NCBI RefSeq assembly: GCF_014903745.1
Contig: NZ_JACVXA010000044.1
Location: 1 to 42,696, forward strand
Source: Mangrovicoccus algicola
GTDB lineage: Bacteria; Pseudomonadota; Alphaproteobacteria; Rhodobacterales; Rhodobacteraceae
DNA length: 42,696 nucleotides
Direction: 5' to 3'
The notes beneath the pieces are model-generated. The model searched no databases, was not told where the DNA came from, and was given only the letters and a program-made list of their open reading frames with translations. Positions 17,357-25,810 of the stretch are shown in pieces; within the stretch, counting starts at the first letter, position 1; each line of letters opens with the position of its first letter. The position numbers were made by a program, and so were the translations under genes.

Positions 17357-18196
17357 ATGGCCCGGCTTGCCGCCGCCCGCACCGCGTTTCACGCGGCGCT
17401 TCTGGCCGGGCCGCTGACCGTGTCGGATCGCGGCATCCCCTCGAATGCAGACAGTTCCTCCGCGCCCAGCCGACGCATCGCGCTCGGCATTCTCGACCGG
17501 CTGGGACCGTCGCGGACCGCCGTGAAACTGCCCGGACAGACGGCCGGCGCCAATTTCGAGACGCTCTGCGCCGCCTTCCTCGAGGAAATCCTGCCCGCGC
17601 TGGCCCATCTGCGCCCGGGACGGTTCGAGATCGCCAAGGGCGGCGGCATCGCCCGGTTCGAGCAATATGCCCATCTCGACGAGCTGGAGGCGATCGCGCG
17701 GTCCAACCGCGACATCGCCACGGCGCTTGGATCCGACTACCTGATCAAGCCCGACATCGTCATCGCGCGGCGTCCCGAACCGGACGCGGCGATCAATGCC
17801 CGCGAGACGCTGGTCGATGCGACCGTGGCGCGCCATGCCTCCATCCGCGCCTGGGCGCAGCCGCTGGACCTGCTGCATGCCTCGATCAGCTGCAAATGGA
17901 CGCTGCGCTCGGACCGTGCCCAGAATGCCCGCTCCGAGGGGCTGAACCTGGTCAGGAACCGCAAGGGCCGCCTGCCGCATGTCGCGGTCGTCACCGGCGA
18001 ACCCCTGCCCTCGCGCATCGCCTCGCTGGCGCTTGGGACCGGCGATATCGACTGCGTGTACCATTTCGCCCTGCCCGAATTGCGCGCCACGCTGGACGGA
18101 ACGGGCGACGAGGGCTACCTGGACACGCTCGACATGATGGTCGAGGGCAAGCGGCTCAAGGATATCTCCGACCTGCCGCTCGACCTGGTGGCCTGA
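17357..18196 (+). CDS. NgoMIV-family type II restriction endonuclease
   Basis: Cuts unmodified DNA. The 279-residue protein shows the exact active-site spacing known for NgoMIV, PD-X46-K-X13-E: Pro132-Asp133 (IKPDIVIA), Lys180 in SISCKWT, and Glu194 in NARSEGLNL. Glu68 (NFETL) stands where NgoMIV has a further metal-site acidic residue. The S-x-CKxT and LPHVAVVTGEPLPSRI stretches also fit that family. NgoMIV cleaves G^CCGGC, so a GCCGGC-like target is inferred. The gene follows its methyltransferase by one base. No control (C) protein gene is visible. Confidence 0.88.
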   Translation: MARLAAARTAFHAALLAGPLTVSDRGIPSNADSSSAPSRRIALGILDRLGPSRTAVKLPGQTAGANFETLCAAFLEEILPALAHLRPGRFEIAKGGGIARFEQYAHLDELEAIARSNRDIATALGSDYLIKPDIVIARRPEPDAAINARETLVDATVARHASIRAWAQPLDLLHASISCKWTLRSDRAQNARSEGLNLVRNRKGRLPHVAVVTGEPLPSRIASLALGTGDIDCVYHFALPELRATLDGTGDEGYLDTLDMMVEGKRLKDISDLPLDLVA

Positions 18197-18328
18197 CCCG
18201 CGCATCCTCCGCGGCGCAGTCGGCCCAGCCCTTCGCTCAGCGCAAGGCGGCAATACCCCATCGGCGGCTTGTACCGGGCCGCTGGCGCTAACATATACGC
18301 CCCATAATATTAAAAAAGGACCACGTCT

Positions 18329-18460
18329 GTGAAACAGTGGCTCGGAACACTCTGGACCAAGCTCAACCCGGCGGAGCCCTCTCCCGCCTATCTCGGCAAG
18401 CTGATGGCGTTCAACGTGACGATGATGACCATCGCGCTGCTGATCGGCCGGGCGACCTGA
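18329..18460 (+). CDS. Small hypothetical protein, 43 residues, one membrane segment
   Basis: A GTG-started frame with a well-placed ribosome binding site (AAGGA, eight bases upstream) encodes MKQWLGTLWTKLNPAE followed by PSPAYLGKLMAFNVT and a hydrophobic end (MMTIALLIGRAT). The composition is protein-like: aromatic and hydrophobic residues alternate with Lys, and the second half could form a short membrane or amphipathic helix. The 50 bases upstream are unusually AT-rich for this genome (ATATAC, ATAATATTAAAAAA), consistent with a promoter. It is convergent with aspS, beyond a terminator hairpin. I do not know its function. Confidence 0.6.
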   Translation: MKQWLGTLWTKLNPAEPSPAYLGKLMAFNVTMMTIALLIGRAT

Positions 18461-18498
18461 GGCGCAGCCCTCCGGCGCCCGCCGGATCGCGGCACCAC

Positions 18499-18522
18499 GA
18501 AAAAGGCCCCCGCAGGGGCCTT
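18499..18522 (-). terminator. Rho-independent terminator of aspS
   Basis: Read on the reverse strand, AAGGCCCC pairs with GGGGCCTT (18503-18510 with 18515-18522) around a four-base loop and is followed by a T-run (18504 down to 18500). It lies 23 bases after the aspS stop. It can also act weakly on the forward small gene. Confidence 0.8.
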
Positions 18523-18544
18523 GCTCGACGGGGCGAGCGGCGCC

Positions 18545-20320
18545 TCACTCCTGCGGCACGACCCGGATGTTCAGTTCGCGCAGCTGTTCGTTGGTGGGCT
18601 CGTTCGGAGCGCCCATCATCACGTCCTCGGCGCGCTGGTTCATCGGGAACAGCATCACCTCGCGGATGTTCTGCTCGTCGGCCAGCAGCATGACGATCCG
18701 GTCGATCCCCGCCGCGCAGCCGCCATGGGGCGGGGCGCCGAAGCGGAAGGCGTTGACCATGCCGCCGAAGCGCTTGCGCACCTCTTCCTCGCCATAGCCC
18801 GCGATCTCGAAGGCCTTGAACATGATCTCGGGCTTGTGGTTGCGGATCGCGCCCGAGACCAGTTCATAGCCGTTGCAGGCCAGGTCGTACTGATAGCCCA
18901 GCACATCCAGCGGATCGCCGTTCAGCGCGTCCATCCCGCCCTGCGGCATGGAGAAGGGGTTGTGCTCGAAATCGATCCGGCCGGTTTCCTCGTCCTTCTC
19001 GTAGACCGGGAAATCGACGATCCAGGCGAAGGCGAAGCGGTCCATGTCGGTCAGGCCCAGCTCCTCGCCGATCACGGTGCGCGCCTTGCCCGCGACCTTG
19101 ACGAAGCTCTCGGGCTTGCCGCCGAGGAAGAAGGCCGCGTCGCCCACGCCCAGGCCCAGCTGCTGGCGGATCGCCTCGGTGCGTTCGGGGCCGATATTCT
19201 TGGCCAGCGGACCGGCCGCCTCCATCTCGCCATTCGCCTCGCGCCAGAAGATATAGCCCATGCCCGGCAGGCCTTCCTTCTGGGCGAAGGCGTTCATGCG
19301 GTCGCAGAACTTGCGGCTGCCGCCCTTGGGCGCGGGGATCGCGCGGATCTCGGTGCCCTCCTGCTCCAGCAGCTTGGCGAAGATGGCGAAGCCCGAGCCG
19401 CGGAAATGCTCGGACACGTCCTGCATCCGGATCGGGCAGCGCAGGTCCGGCTTGTCCGTGCCGTACCATTTCATCGCGTCGCGATAGCCGATCTGCGGCC
19501 AGTCGCTGTCGACCGCGCGGCCGCCGCCGAATTCCTCGAACACGCCCTGGATCACCGGCTGGATCGTGTCGAACACGTCCTGCTGCTCGACGAAGGACAT
19601 TTCCAGGTCGAGCTGGTAGAAATCGGTGGGCGAGCGGTCGGCGCGCGGGTCCTCGTCGCGGAAACACGGCGCGATCTGGAAATACTTGTCGAAGCCCGAG
19701 ACCATCAGAAGCTGCTTGAACTGCTGCGGCGCCTGCGGCAGCGCGTAGAACTTGCCCGGATGCAGGCGCGAGGGCACCAGGAAGTCGCGCGCGCCCTCGG
19801 GGGACGACGCGGTGATGATCGGCGTCTGGTGCTCGCGGAAGCCCTTGTCCCACATGCGGCGGCGCATCGAGGCGACGACATCCGAGCGCAGCTTCATGTT
19901 CTCCTGCATCTTCTCGCGGCGCAGGTCGAGATAGCGGTATTTCAGCCGCGTCTCCTCCGGGTATTCCTGCTCGCCGAAGACCATCAGCGGCAGCTCCTCG
20001 GCGGCGCCCAGCACTTCCAGTTCGCGCACGAAGACCTCGATCTCGCCGGTCGGGATCTTGGGGTTCACCAGCTCGGGGTCGCGCGCCTTCACCGTGCCGT
20101 CGATGCGGATGCACCATTCGCTGCGGACCTTTTCCACGTCCTTGAAGGCCGGGCTGTCGGGGTCGGCCAGGACCTGGGTCATGCCGTAATGGTCGCGCAG
20201 GTCGATGAACAGGATGCCGCCATGGTCGCGCACCCGATGCACCCAGCCGGCAAGGCGAACGGTCTGACCGACCTCGGCAGAGGTCAGGGCGGCACAGGTA
20301 TGGGTACGGAAGGCGTGCAT
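18545..20320 (-). CDS. aspS: Aspartyl-tRNA synthetase
   Basis: Charges tRNA with aspartate. The 591 residues show an N-terminal OB-fold anticodon-binding domain (about 1-105, [19 protein letters not shown]), the class II catalytic core with motif 2 ([20 protein letters not shown]), the bacterial GAD insert (about 285-410), and motif 3 ([19 protein letters not shown]). The His in RDHGG is the residue found in non-discriminating bacterial AspRS enzymes, which also charge tRNA-Asn for GatCAB. That reading is an inference. The start [10 protein letters not shown] is typical, and a Rho-independent terminator follows. Confidence 0.97.
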   Translation of the reverse strand: MHAFRTHTCAALTSAEVGQTVRLAGWVHRVRDHGGILFIDLRDHYGMTQVLADPDSPAFKDVEKVRSEWCIRIDGTVKARDPELVNPKIPTGEIEVFVRELEVLGAAEELPLMVFGEQEYPEETRLKYRYLDLRREKMQENMKLRSDVVASMRRRMWDKGFREHQTPIITASSPEGARDFLVPSRLHPGKFYALPQAPQQFKQLLMVSGFDKYFQIAPCFRDEDPRADRSPTDFYQLDLEMSFVEQQDVFDTIQPVIQGVFEEFGGGRAVDSDWPQIGYRDAMKWYGTDKPDLRCPIRMQDVSEHFRGSGFAIFAKLLEQEGTEIRAIPAPKGGSRKFCDRMNAFAQKEGLPGMGYIFWREANGEMEAAGPLAKNIGPERTEAIRQQLGLGVGDAAFFLGGKPESFVKVAGKARTVIGEELGLTDMDRFAFAWIVDFPVYEKDEETGRIDFEHNPFSMPQGGMDALNGDPLDVLGYQYDLACNGYELVSGAIRNHKPEIMFKAFEIAGYGEEEVRKRFGGMVNAFRFGAPPHGGCAAGIDRIVMLLADEQNIREVMLFPMNQRAEDVMMGAPNEPTNEQLRELNIRVVPQE

Positions 20321-20471
20321 GTGATCCTCGGGCGGCTTGGAGGCAGGAATACGGGTTCGCGGCGTTCAATCCCGCCAGCGCCCCGGTGTCAAGCCTTGCC
20401 GCCGCACGGGGCCGCCGCCGCCCCGCCGCCCGGGCGGACAGGACGGGCCGCAGAGGGGCCGCAGAGGGGCC

Positions 20472-23030
20472 TCAGAACCGTTCGAGCAGCCGGTTGAGAT
20501 AGTCGCGCTCCGCCTCCGGGCGCTCCCGGTCGGTGGCGCGGCGGCGGATTTCGTCCTGCAGGTCGCGGGCCCGCCCGGCCGGGGTTTCCTCCGGCACGAG
20601 ACCGCCGGATGTCTGGGGATTGCCGTCTTCGCCGCTGAGCCGCCCCAGCGGGTCGCGGCCGGTGCCCTCGGCGGCCTGGCCCTGCTGTCCGCCGGGCTGG
20701 CCCTCGCCGTTCATCTGGCCCTGGGCCATTTCCTCCTGCAGCGCCTGCATGCCGTCGCGCAGCGCATCCATCGCCTCCGCCTGGCGATCCAGCGCCCCGG
20801 CCATGTCATTGCCGCGCAGCGCCTCCTCGGCCCCGTCCATGGCCCGCCCGGCCCGGTCCAGCGCCTCGCCCGCCCCGCCGCTTCCGGGCATCTGCTGCTG
20901 CTGGCGGTTCAGCTCATCGCGCAGGGCCTGCTGCCGGTCGGCCAGGCCCTGCCCCGGTCCCGGCCCGCCCTCTCCGGGCTGCTGCCCCGGCTGGCCGGGC
21001 TGGCCCTCTCCCTGCTGCTGTCCGGGCTGGCCCGGCTGCTGCTGGCCCGGCTGCTGGCCCGGCTGGTTGAACTGGTCCTGCAATTCGCGGAAGCTTTCAT
21101 CCGACAGGTCCTGCTGGTCGCGCAGCATCTCCTGCAGGTCGTTCATCGCCTGCTGGCCGGGACTGCCCTGCCCCTGGCCCTGGCCCTGCGCGATCTGCAT
21201 GTTCTCCATCATCCGGCTGAGCATATCCAGCAGCTGCTGCGCCTCGGCCATGCGGCCTTCCTCCATCAGCTGCTGCAGCCGGTCCAGCATGTCCTGCAGC
21301 TGGTCGCCGGTGATCTCCATCGACTCCTGGTTCTCGGCCTGCTGCTGTCCCTGCTCCTGCTGCTGTTCCGCCAGCTGGCGCATGTAATCCTGCATCGCCT
21401 CGCGCAGCTCCTGCATCAGCTCGGCGATTTCCTCCTCGGAGGCGCCGTTCCTCATCGCCTCGGCCAGCCGCTCCTGCGCGCGGCGCAGCCGCTCCATCGC
21501 GTTCGACAGGTCGCCATCCTCGATCCGCAGCGCCAGGTCCCACAGGGCGCGGGCGATCTCGTCGCGGCTTTCGGCGGAAAGGCCGCTGCCGTGACCCAGC
21601 GAGGCCTCGATCCCGCGCACGGCGAAGCGCAGCCGCAGATAGTCGGTCTCGGCCTTGAACAGGCCCTCGGGCCGGTGCGACACGGCGCGCAGCACCATGG
21701 CGACCTCCGCGGCATTGGCTCGGTTCCACAGCAGCGCCTGGCGCTGCTCGATGATCGCCTTGGCCAGCGGCACGAAGAACCGCCGCCCCGGCAGCACCGT
21801 CTCCAGCGGTGCGGAACGGCCGGTCTGGTCCATCGCATCGGCGACTTCCAGATGCACCCGCACCGGCAGGTTGGCCCAGGGGTGAGTGGACAGGTTGGCG
21901 GCCAGCACCTCCTCGAAGGCGCGGCGATCCCCGGCAATCGGCATGGGCAGGTCGATGACCAGCGGCTCGCGCGGTTCCGGCTCGGGCGCGCGGCCATAGC
22001 TGCGATCCACCGCGGCCAGGTCCAGCGTCACCGTGGCGCGGCCGTGTTCGACCCCGAAATCATCCGCCGCCGCGAAAGGCAGCGACAATTCCCCGGCCGC
22101 ATCCGCATCCAGCGCGCCCTCCACCGTCACCGAGGGCGGCGCATCGGGGGCGACGTCCAGCGCCCAGCTGCGCCCGCCCGGCCCGGCGATCGTGATCTCG
22201 CCCGATTGCGCCACCTCGAAATCCTGAACCGGGTCGCTGACCGATCCGATATCCTCGGTCCGTCCCGACACGGTTTCCGCCAGGGTCAGCGCGCCGACCT
22301 CGCCATAGAGACGGATCATCACCTTCGACCCTTCGGGCACGGAGACCCCCGTGGCAGGCAGGTCGGCAAGATAGAGGCTGGGCTGTCCGCTATAGCGCGG
22401 CGGCTCGATCCAGCCTTCCCAGGTCGGGCCGGAGGCCACGGCGCCGCCGCGCCCCGGCGCCATCCCGGCGATGGTATCCGCCTTCCAGACCGACCCGAAA
22501 AGCAGCCCCGCAGCGAAAAGCATGAGCGCCACGAAGCGCAGGCCGAAGGGGTCGAACCGGGTCAGGCTGGTATCGGGGCGCACCGGTTTCGCCGCGGCCA
22601 GCCTCGCGCTCATCCGGGCGCGATGCGCCTCCCAGACCGCGCGCGAGGCGGCATCGCCCGCCCCGATCGCCTGGGTGTCGCCAAGCGCGGCCAGCGGCCG
22701 TCCCGGCAGGGTCGCGTCCAGCCGGGCCCGCGCCTCGGCGCCGGACGGCCAGCGGAACCGGCGCAGCCCGCGCACCAGCGCCCAGATCCCGGCCAGCGGC
22801 ACGATGACCAGACCGATCCAGACCAGCTCGATCGCGGCAAGGTCGTGCAGCCCCAGCATCACAACGGCAAGCCCCGCCAGCGCGATGCTCCACAGCGGCC
22901 AGAAGGCCCGCAGCAGCCGCTCGGCAGCCATTCCGGCGCGGGTCAGCGCCAGCGTGAGGCGCAGGCGGTCGGTGATCGGCCGGGTCTCGGGGTCCTGGGG
23001 CAAGGCGCGTGCTCCGCTCTCTCCCCCCAC
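20472..23030 (-). CDS. DUF4175 / TIGR02302 family membrane protein
   Basis: A large alphaproteobacterial protein of unknown role. The 852 residues begin with membrane helices (about 40-60, 68-88 and 165-185), then a long periplasmic-type beta-rich part. The C-terminal half is helical and very rich in Gln, Met and Glu. From about 595 to 760 it is low complexity, with many QGQGQG, GQQPGQQ and GQPGQQ units, and it ends RDYLNRLLERF. The start is a GTG at 23030 with only a weak ribosome binding site, so the first residues are uncertain. It lies between lysA and aspS on the same strand, its usual setting in this order as I recall it. Confidence 0.87.
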   Translation of the reverse strand: MGGESGARALPQDPETRPITDRLRLTLALTRAGMAAERLLRAFWPLWSIALAGLAVVMLGLHDLAAIELVWIGLVIVPLAGIWALVRGLRRFRWPSGAEARARLDATLPGRPLAALGDTQAIGAGDAASRAVWEAHRARMSARLAAAKPVRPDTSLTRFDPFGLRFVALMLFAAGLLFGSVWKADTIAGMAPGRGGAVASGPTWEGWIEPPRYSGQPSLYLADLPATGVSVPEGSKVMIRLYGEVGALTLAETVSGRTEDIGSVSDPVQDFEVAQSGEITIAGPGGRSWALDVAPDAPPSVTVEGALDADAAGELSLPFAAADDFGVEHGRATVTLDLAAVDRSYGRAPEPEPREPLVIDLPMPIAGDRRAFEEVLAANLSTHPWANLPVRVHLEVADAMDQTGRSAPLETVLPGRRFFVPLAKAIIEQRQALLWNRANAAEVAMVLRAVSHRPEGLFKAETDYLRLRFAVRGIEASLGHGSGLSAESRDEIARALWDLALRIEDGDLSNAMERLRRAQERLAEAMRNGASEEEIAELMQELREAMQDYMRQLAEQQQEQGQQQAENQESMEITGDQLQDMLDRLQQLMEEGRMAEAQQLLDMLSRMMENMQIAQGQGQGQGSPGQQAMNDLQEMLRDQQDLSDESFRELQDQFNQPGQQPGQQQPGQPGQQQGEGQPGQPGQQPGEGGPGPGQGLADRQQALRDELNRQQQQMPGSGGAGEALDRAGRAMDGAEEALRGNDMAGALDRQAEAMDALRDGMQALQEEMAQGQMNGEGQPGGQQGQAAEGTGRDPLGRLSGEDGNPQTSGGLVPEETPAGRARDLQDEIRRRATDRERPEAERDYLNRLLERF

Positions 23031-23118
23031 CTTCCGGCAGGGAGGGTTCCGGGGACGATAACGCGGAATTGTAATCCGTCAAAGAGCCCGCAGGACCCTC
23101 CCCGGTGACAGGGGCGTG

Positions 23119-23140
23119 AACGGGCAGTGATCCGCCCGTT
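23119..23140 (-). terminator. Hairpin between lysA and the DUF4175 gene
   Basis: AACGGGC (23119-23125) pairs with GCCCGTT (23134-23140) around an eight-base loop, ten bases after the lysA stop. No T-run follows, so it may attenuate rather than end transcription into the next gene. Confidence 0.4.
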
Positions 23141-23149
23141 GCCCGGAAA

Positions 23150-24439
23150 TCAGGCGTCCTCGCCGGAGGCCGCCGACAGCCAGCCCGGCACGCGGTCTCG
23201 GGCGATGATCTCGTCGAGGCCCGGGCGCGGCCGGATCACCGCCCAGTCGCCGCCCTGCACCAGCACCTCGGGGATCAGGGGGCGGGTGTTGTATTCCGAG
23301 GACATGACCGCGCCATAGGCCCCGGCGGAACGGAACGCCACCAGATCGCCCGGCGCGCAGGGGGGCAGGTCGCGGCCGCGGGCGAAGGTGTCGCCGGTCT
23401 CGCAGACCGGGCCCACGACGTCATAGCGCGCCTGGTCCGCCGCGGGGGCAGGCTCGACCAGCGGAACGATGTCGTGATGCGCGTCATACATCGAGGGCCG
23501 CACGAGGTCGTTCATCGCCGCGTCGAGGATCAGGAAGCTGCGATCCTCGCCCGCCTTCACGTAGATCACCCCCGACACCATGATCCCGGCATTGCCGGAG
23601 ATCAGGCGGCCCGGCTCGATCTCGATCTCGCAATCCAGATGGCCCAGCTCCTCGCGGATCATCGCGCCGTAATCCAGCGGCAGCGGCGGCGCCTCGTTCG
23701 AGCGCGCATAGGGGATGCCCAGCCCGCCGCCCAGATCCAGCCGCCGGATGTCATGCCCCTGCGCGCGCAGCGTTCCGGTCAGCTCGGCCACCTTGCGATA
23801 GGCCTGGCGGAAGGGCTCCAGGTCGGTCAGCTGGCTGCCGATATGAACGTCGATCCCCACGACCTCCAGACCCGGCAGGGCGGCGGCGCGGGCATAGACC
23901 GCCGCCGCGCGGGAGATCGGGATGCCGAACTTGTTCTCGGACTTGCCGGTGGCGATCTTGGCATGGGTCTTCGCGTCGACATCGGGGTTCACCCGCACCG
24001 CGATCGGCGCGGTCACGCCCAGCGACACGGCAACCTCCGACAGGGCCTCCATCTCGGGCTCGCTCTCGACGTTGAACTGCCGGATCCCGCCTTCCAGCGC
24101 GGCGCGCATCTCCGCGCGGGTCTTGCCGACGCCGGAGAAGACGATCCGATCCCCCGGCACCCCCGCGGCCTTGGCACGGGCATATTCCCCGCCCGAGACC
24201 ACGTCCATCCCGGCCCCGGCCTGGCCCAGAAGCCGCAGCACCGCCTGGTTGGAATTCGACTTCACCGCGAAACAGACCAGGTGCGGCAGCCCCGCCAGCG
24301 CCTCCTCGAACAGCCGGAAATGGCGCAGCAGCGTCGCGGCGGAATAGCAGTAGAAGGGCGTGCCGACCTCCGCCGCGATCTCGGCCAGCGGCACATCCTC
24401 GGCAAAAAGATTGCCGTCGCGATAGAGAAAATGGTCCAT
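23150..24439 (-). CDS. lysA: Diaminopimelate decarboxylase
   Basis: Last step of lysine synthesis: meso-diaminopimelate to L-lysine, PLP-dependent. The 429-residue length is standard. Lys60 in CFAVKSNSN binds PLP. HIGSQL and the LDLGGGLGIPY phosphate-binding glycines follow, and CETGD (about 345) holds the second-subunit active-site cysteine. EPGRLISGNAG is also diagnostic. The start MDHFLYRDG is the usual one for the group. It belongs to the reverse-strand series that runs from argH through the lipoproteins to the DUF4175 gene. Confidence 0.97.
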   Translation of the reverse strand: MDHFLYRDGNLFAEDVPLAEIAAEVGTPFYCYSAATLLRHFRLFEEALAGLPHLVCFAVKSNSNQAVLRLLGQAGAGMDVVSGGEYARAKAAGVPGDRIVFSGVGKTRAEMRAALEGGIRQFNVESEPEMEALSEVAVSLGVTAPIAVRVNPDVDAKTHAKIATGKSENKFGIPISRAAAVYARAAALPGLEVVGIDVHIGSQLTDLEPFRQAYRKVAELTGTLRAQGHDIRRLDLGGGLGIPYARSNEAPPLPLDYGAMIREELGHLDCEIEIEPGRLISGNAGIMVSGVIYVKAGEDRSFLILDAAMNDLVRPSMYDAHHDIVPLVEPAPAADQARYDVVGPVCETGDTFARGRDLPPCAPGDLVAFRSAGAYGAVMSSEYNTRPLIPEVLVQGGDWAVIRPRPGLDEIIARDRVPGWLSAASGEDA

Positions 24440-24530
24440 GTCCGCGCCCTTCCTGTCGAAGCCCGGCGCTTGATAGCAGGGAAAGCGGCGGATGCAATCG
24501 CCCGCCGCCCCGGTCCCGGGCCTCGTTCTC

Positions 24531-25253
24531 TCAGGCCTCGTTCGTGGTCAGCTTGAAATCCGCCGCCGAGGCCACGACCTGCCGCGGATAGGGCCCCGCC
24601 TCCAGCGGCAGCCGCGCCCCCAGGAGCCGGTCCTTGCGGATCGAGGCGATGCTGACCTTGTTCGACTGGTTGCCGCCCAGCACGTGGAACACGTCGTCAT
24701 CCTCGGAATAGTAGAACCCCACATGGCCCGAGATCCCCGAGCGCGACCCGCGCCAGAAGACCAGCACCGAGCCGAAGCAGGGATCGACGTCATGGCCGAA
24801 TTTCAGCCAGTTGCGCGCCAGGTAGGGATTGCCCGGCAGGGGCGTCTCCGGCAGCGTCACGGCGATGCAGGTTTCCACGAAATCCCCGCACCAGGGCAGC
24901 TGCGCGGGATCGCCCAGGGTCTTGCCGTCGGATTTCAGGAACTTGCGCAGATCGGCATTGTCGCGCCCCTCGTGCAGGCCCAGCTTGCGAAGCGCCAGCG
25001 CCATCCAGGGGAAGCGGTCCAGAAGGTCCGGCCCCGGCCCGGCGGGCTCCGGCGCGGCACCGGGGGCGGCCCCCGGCGGCTGGCGCAGCATGGTGACGGT
25101 CGCGGCATTCAGCGTGCCGGTCACCGGCAGGCCCCGCCCGCGCTGGAAGGCCAGCACCGCCGCCCGCGTGTTGCGCCCCCAGATTCCGTCCGGCGATCCG
25201 GGATTGAATCCCTGGGCGATCAGGCGCCGCTGCGCCCATTCGATGAAAGTCAT
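24531..25253 (-). CDS. Peptidoglycan-binding, TIGR02594-like putative cell-wall hydrolase
   Basis: Residues about 5-60 form a peptidoglycan-binding domain (QRRLIAQGFNPGSPDGIWG, then NTRAAVLAFQRGRGLP). A Pro/Ala/Gly linker follows. The C-terminal part (about 85-235) resembles the TIGR02594 family, an NlpC/CHAP-like fold with a likely catalytic Cys in PWCGDFVE and a His in GHVGFYYSE. There is no signal peptide, which is usual for phage-derived or gene-transfer-agent-type hydrolases of this kind. ATG at 25253 is chosen for its strong GGGGGAG site. Length 240 residues. Activity is inferred, not shown. Confidence 0.75.
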   Translation of the reverse strand: MTFIEWAQRRLIAQGFNPGSPDGIWGRNTRAAVLAFQRGRGLPVTGTLNAATVTMLRQPPGAAPGAAPEPAGPGPDLLDRFPWMALALRKLGLHEGRDNADLRKFLKSDGKTLGDPAQLPWCGDFVETCIAVTLPETPLPGNPYLARNWLKFGHDVDPCFGSVLVFWRGSRSGISGHVGFYYSEDDDVFHVLGGNQSNKVSIASIRKDRLLGARLPLEAGPYPRQVVASAADFKLTTNEA

Positions 25254-25352
25254 TTGCTCCCCCTTCTGGCGGATCAATTTCCGCAGGGGAAGCCTGCCAG
25301 TCCCGAAGCCGCGGGACCAGCCTGATTTTCCTTACGCCGGTCCCGGGCGCGC

Positions 25353-25517
25353 TCAGCGCGCGCCGGTGACGCCCATCGAGGCGGTGCCGCTGACCGTCAG
25401 GCCGGGGGCCGGGGCGCTGTCCTCCTCCTCGGGGGCGGGGCGGATCGGCGGCCCGTCGGCACCGCAGCCCGCCAGCAGCGCCAGCGCCGCCAGACAGGCA
25501 AGTCCCGCGGCCCGCAT
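25353..25517 (-). CDS. Small lipoprotein (54 residues)
   Basis: Starts [19 protein letters not shown]: a signal peptide with a clean LAGC lipobox (Cys18). The mature part is short, Pro- and Glu-rich (PPIRPAPEEEDSAPAPG) and ends SGTASMGVTGAR. Small lipoproteins between argH and lysA are common in Rhodobacterales and are often named LptM-like, but I see no further signature. Its start codon overlaps the stop of the upstream lipoprotein gene (TGATG), so its translation is probably coupled. Confidence 0.75.
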   Translation of the reverse strand: MRAAGLACLAALALLAGCGADGPPIRPAPEEEDSAPAPGLTVSGTASMGVTGAR

Positions 25518-25810
25518 CAGAAGCCCACCCGCCAGCCGCCGCGGCCGACGCCGACGCGCACCGGGCTGTTGCCCAGCCGCACCGAGGCCGAGGTGCCATG
25601 CGTGCCCACCGCGACATCGACATTGCGCGTGTCAACCACGTCGACCGAGGCATAGCTGCCATTGGTCGAGACGCCTGCATTGATCCGGCCGGTTTCCACG
25701 CCCGCATGCGCCGCGGCGCCGCCCGGCCCCACCGAGCCGCCGACATCGGGCCTGACCGGGGCGCAGGCCGCCATGGCAAGCAGCAGCAGGGCCGCCAGGA
25801 TTGCTCTCAT
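25517..25810 (-). CDS. Small lipoprotein directly after argH (97 residues)
   Basis: Starts [18 protein letters not shown], a lipoprotein signal with the lipobox Cys at position 16. The mature part is Gly/Val/Ser-rich with repeating short polar-hydrophobic units ([38 protein letters not shown]). They suggest small beta-strands. The ATG overlaps the argH stop (ATGA), and the stop overlaps the next lipoprotein start, so the three genes are read in a chain. Family unknown to me. It is presumably periplasm-facing on the inner or outer membrane. Confidence 0.8.
   Translation of the reverse strand: MRAILAALLLLAMAACAPVRPDVGGSVGPGGAAAHAGVETGRINAGVSTNGSYASVDVVDTRNVDVAVGTHGTSASVRLGNSPVRVGVGRGGWRVGF

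Noticed and set aside
20740-21400. Repetitive DNA in the DUF4175 gene as a CRISPR or tandem-repeat array
   Set aside because: The repetition is codon-level (Gln/Gly/Pro), in frame and irregular, so it is a protein low-complexity tract.
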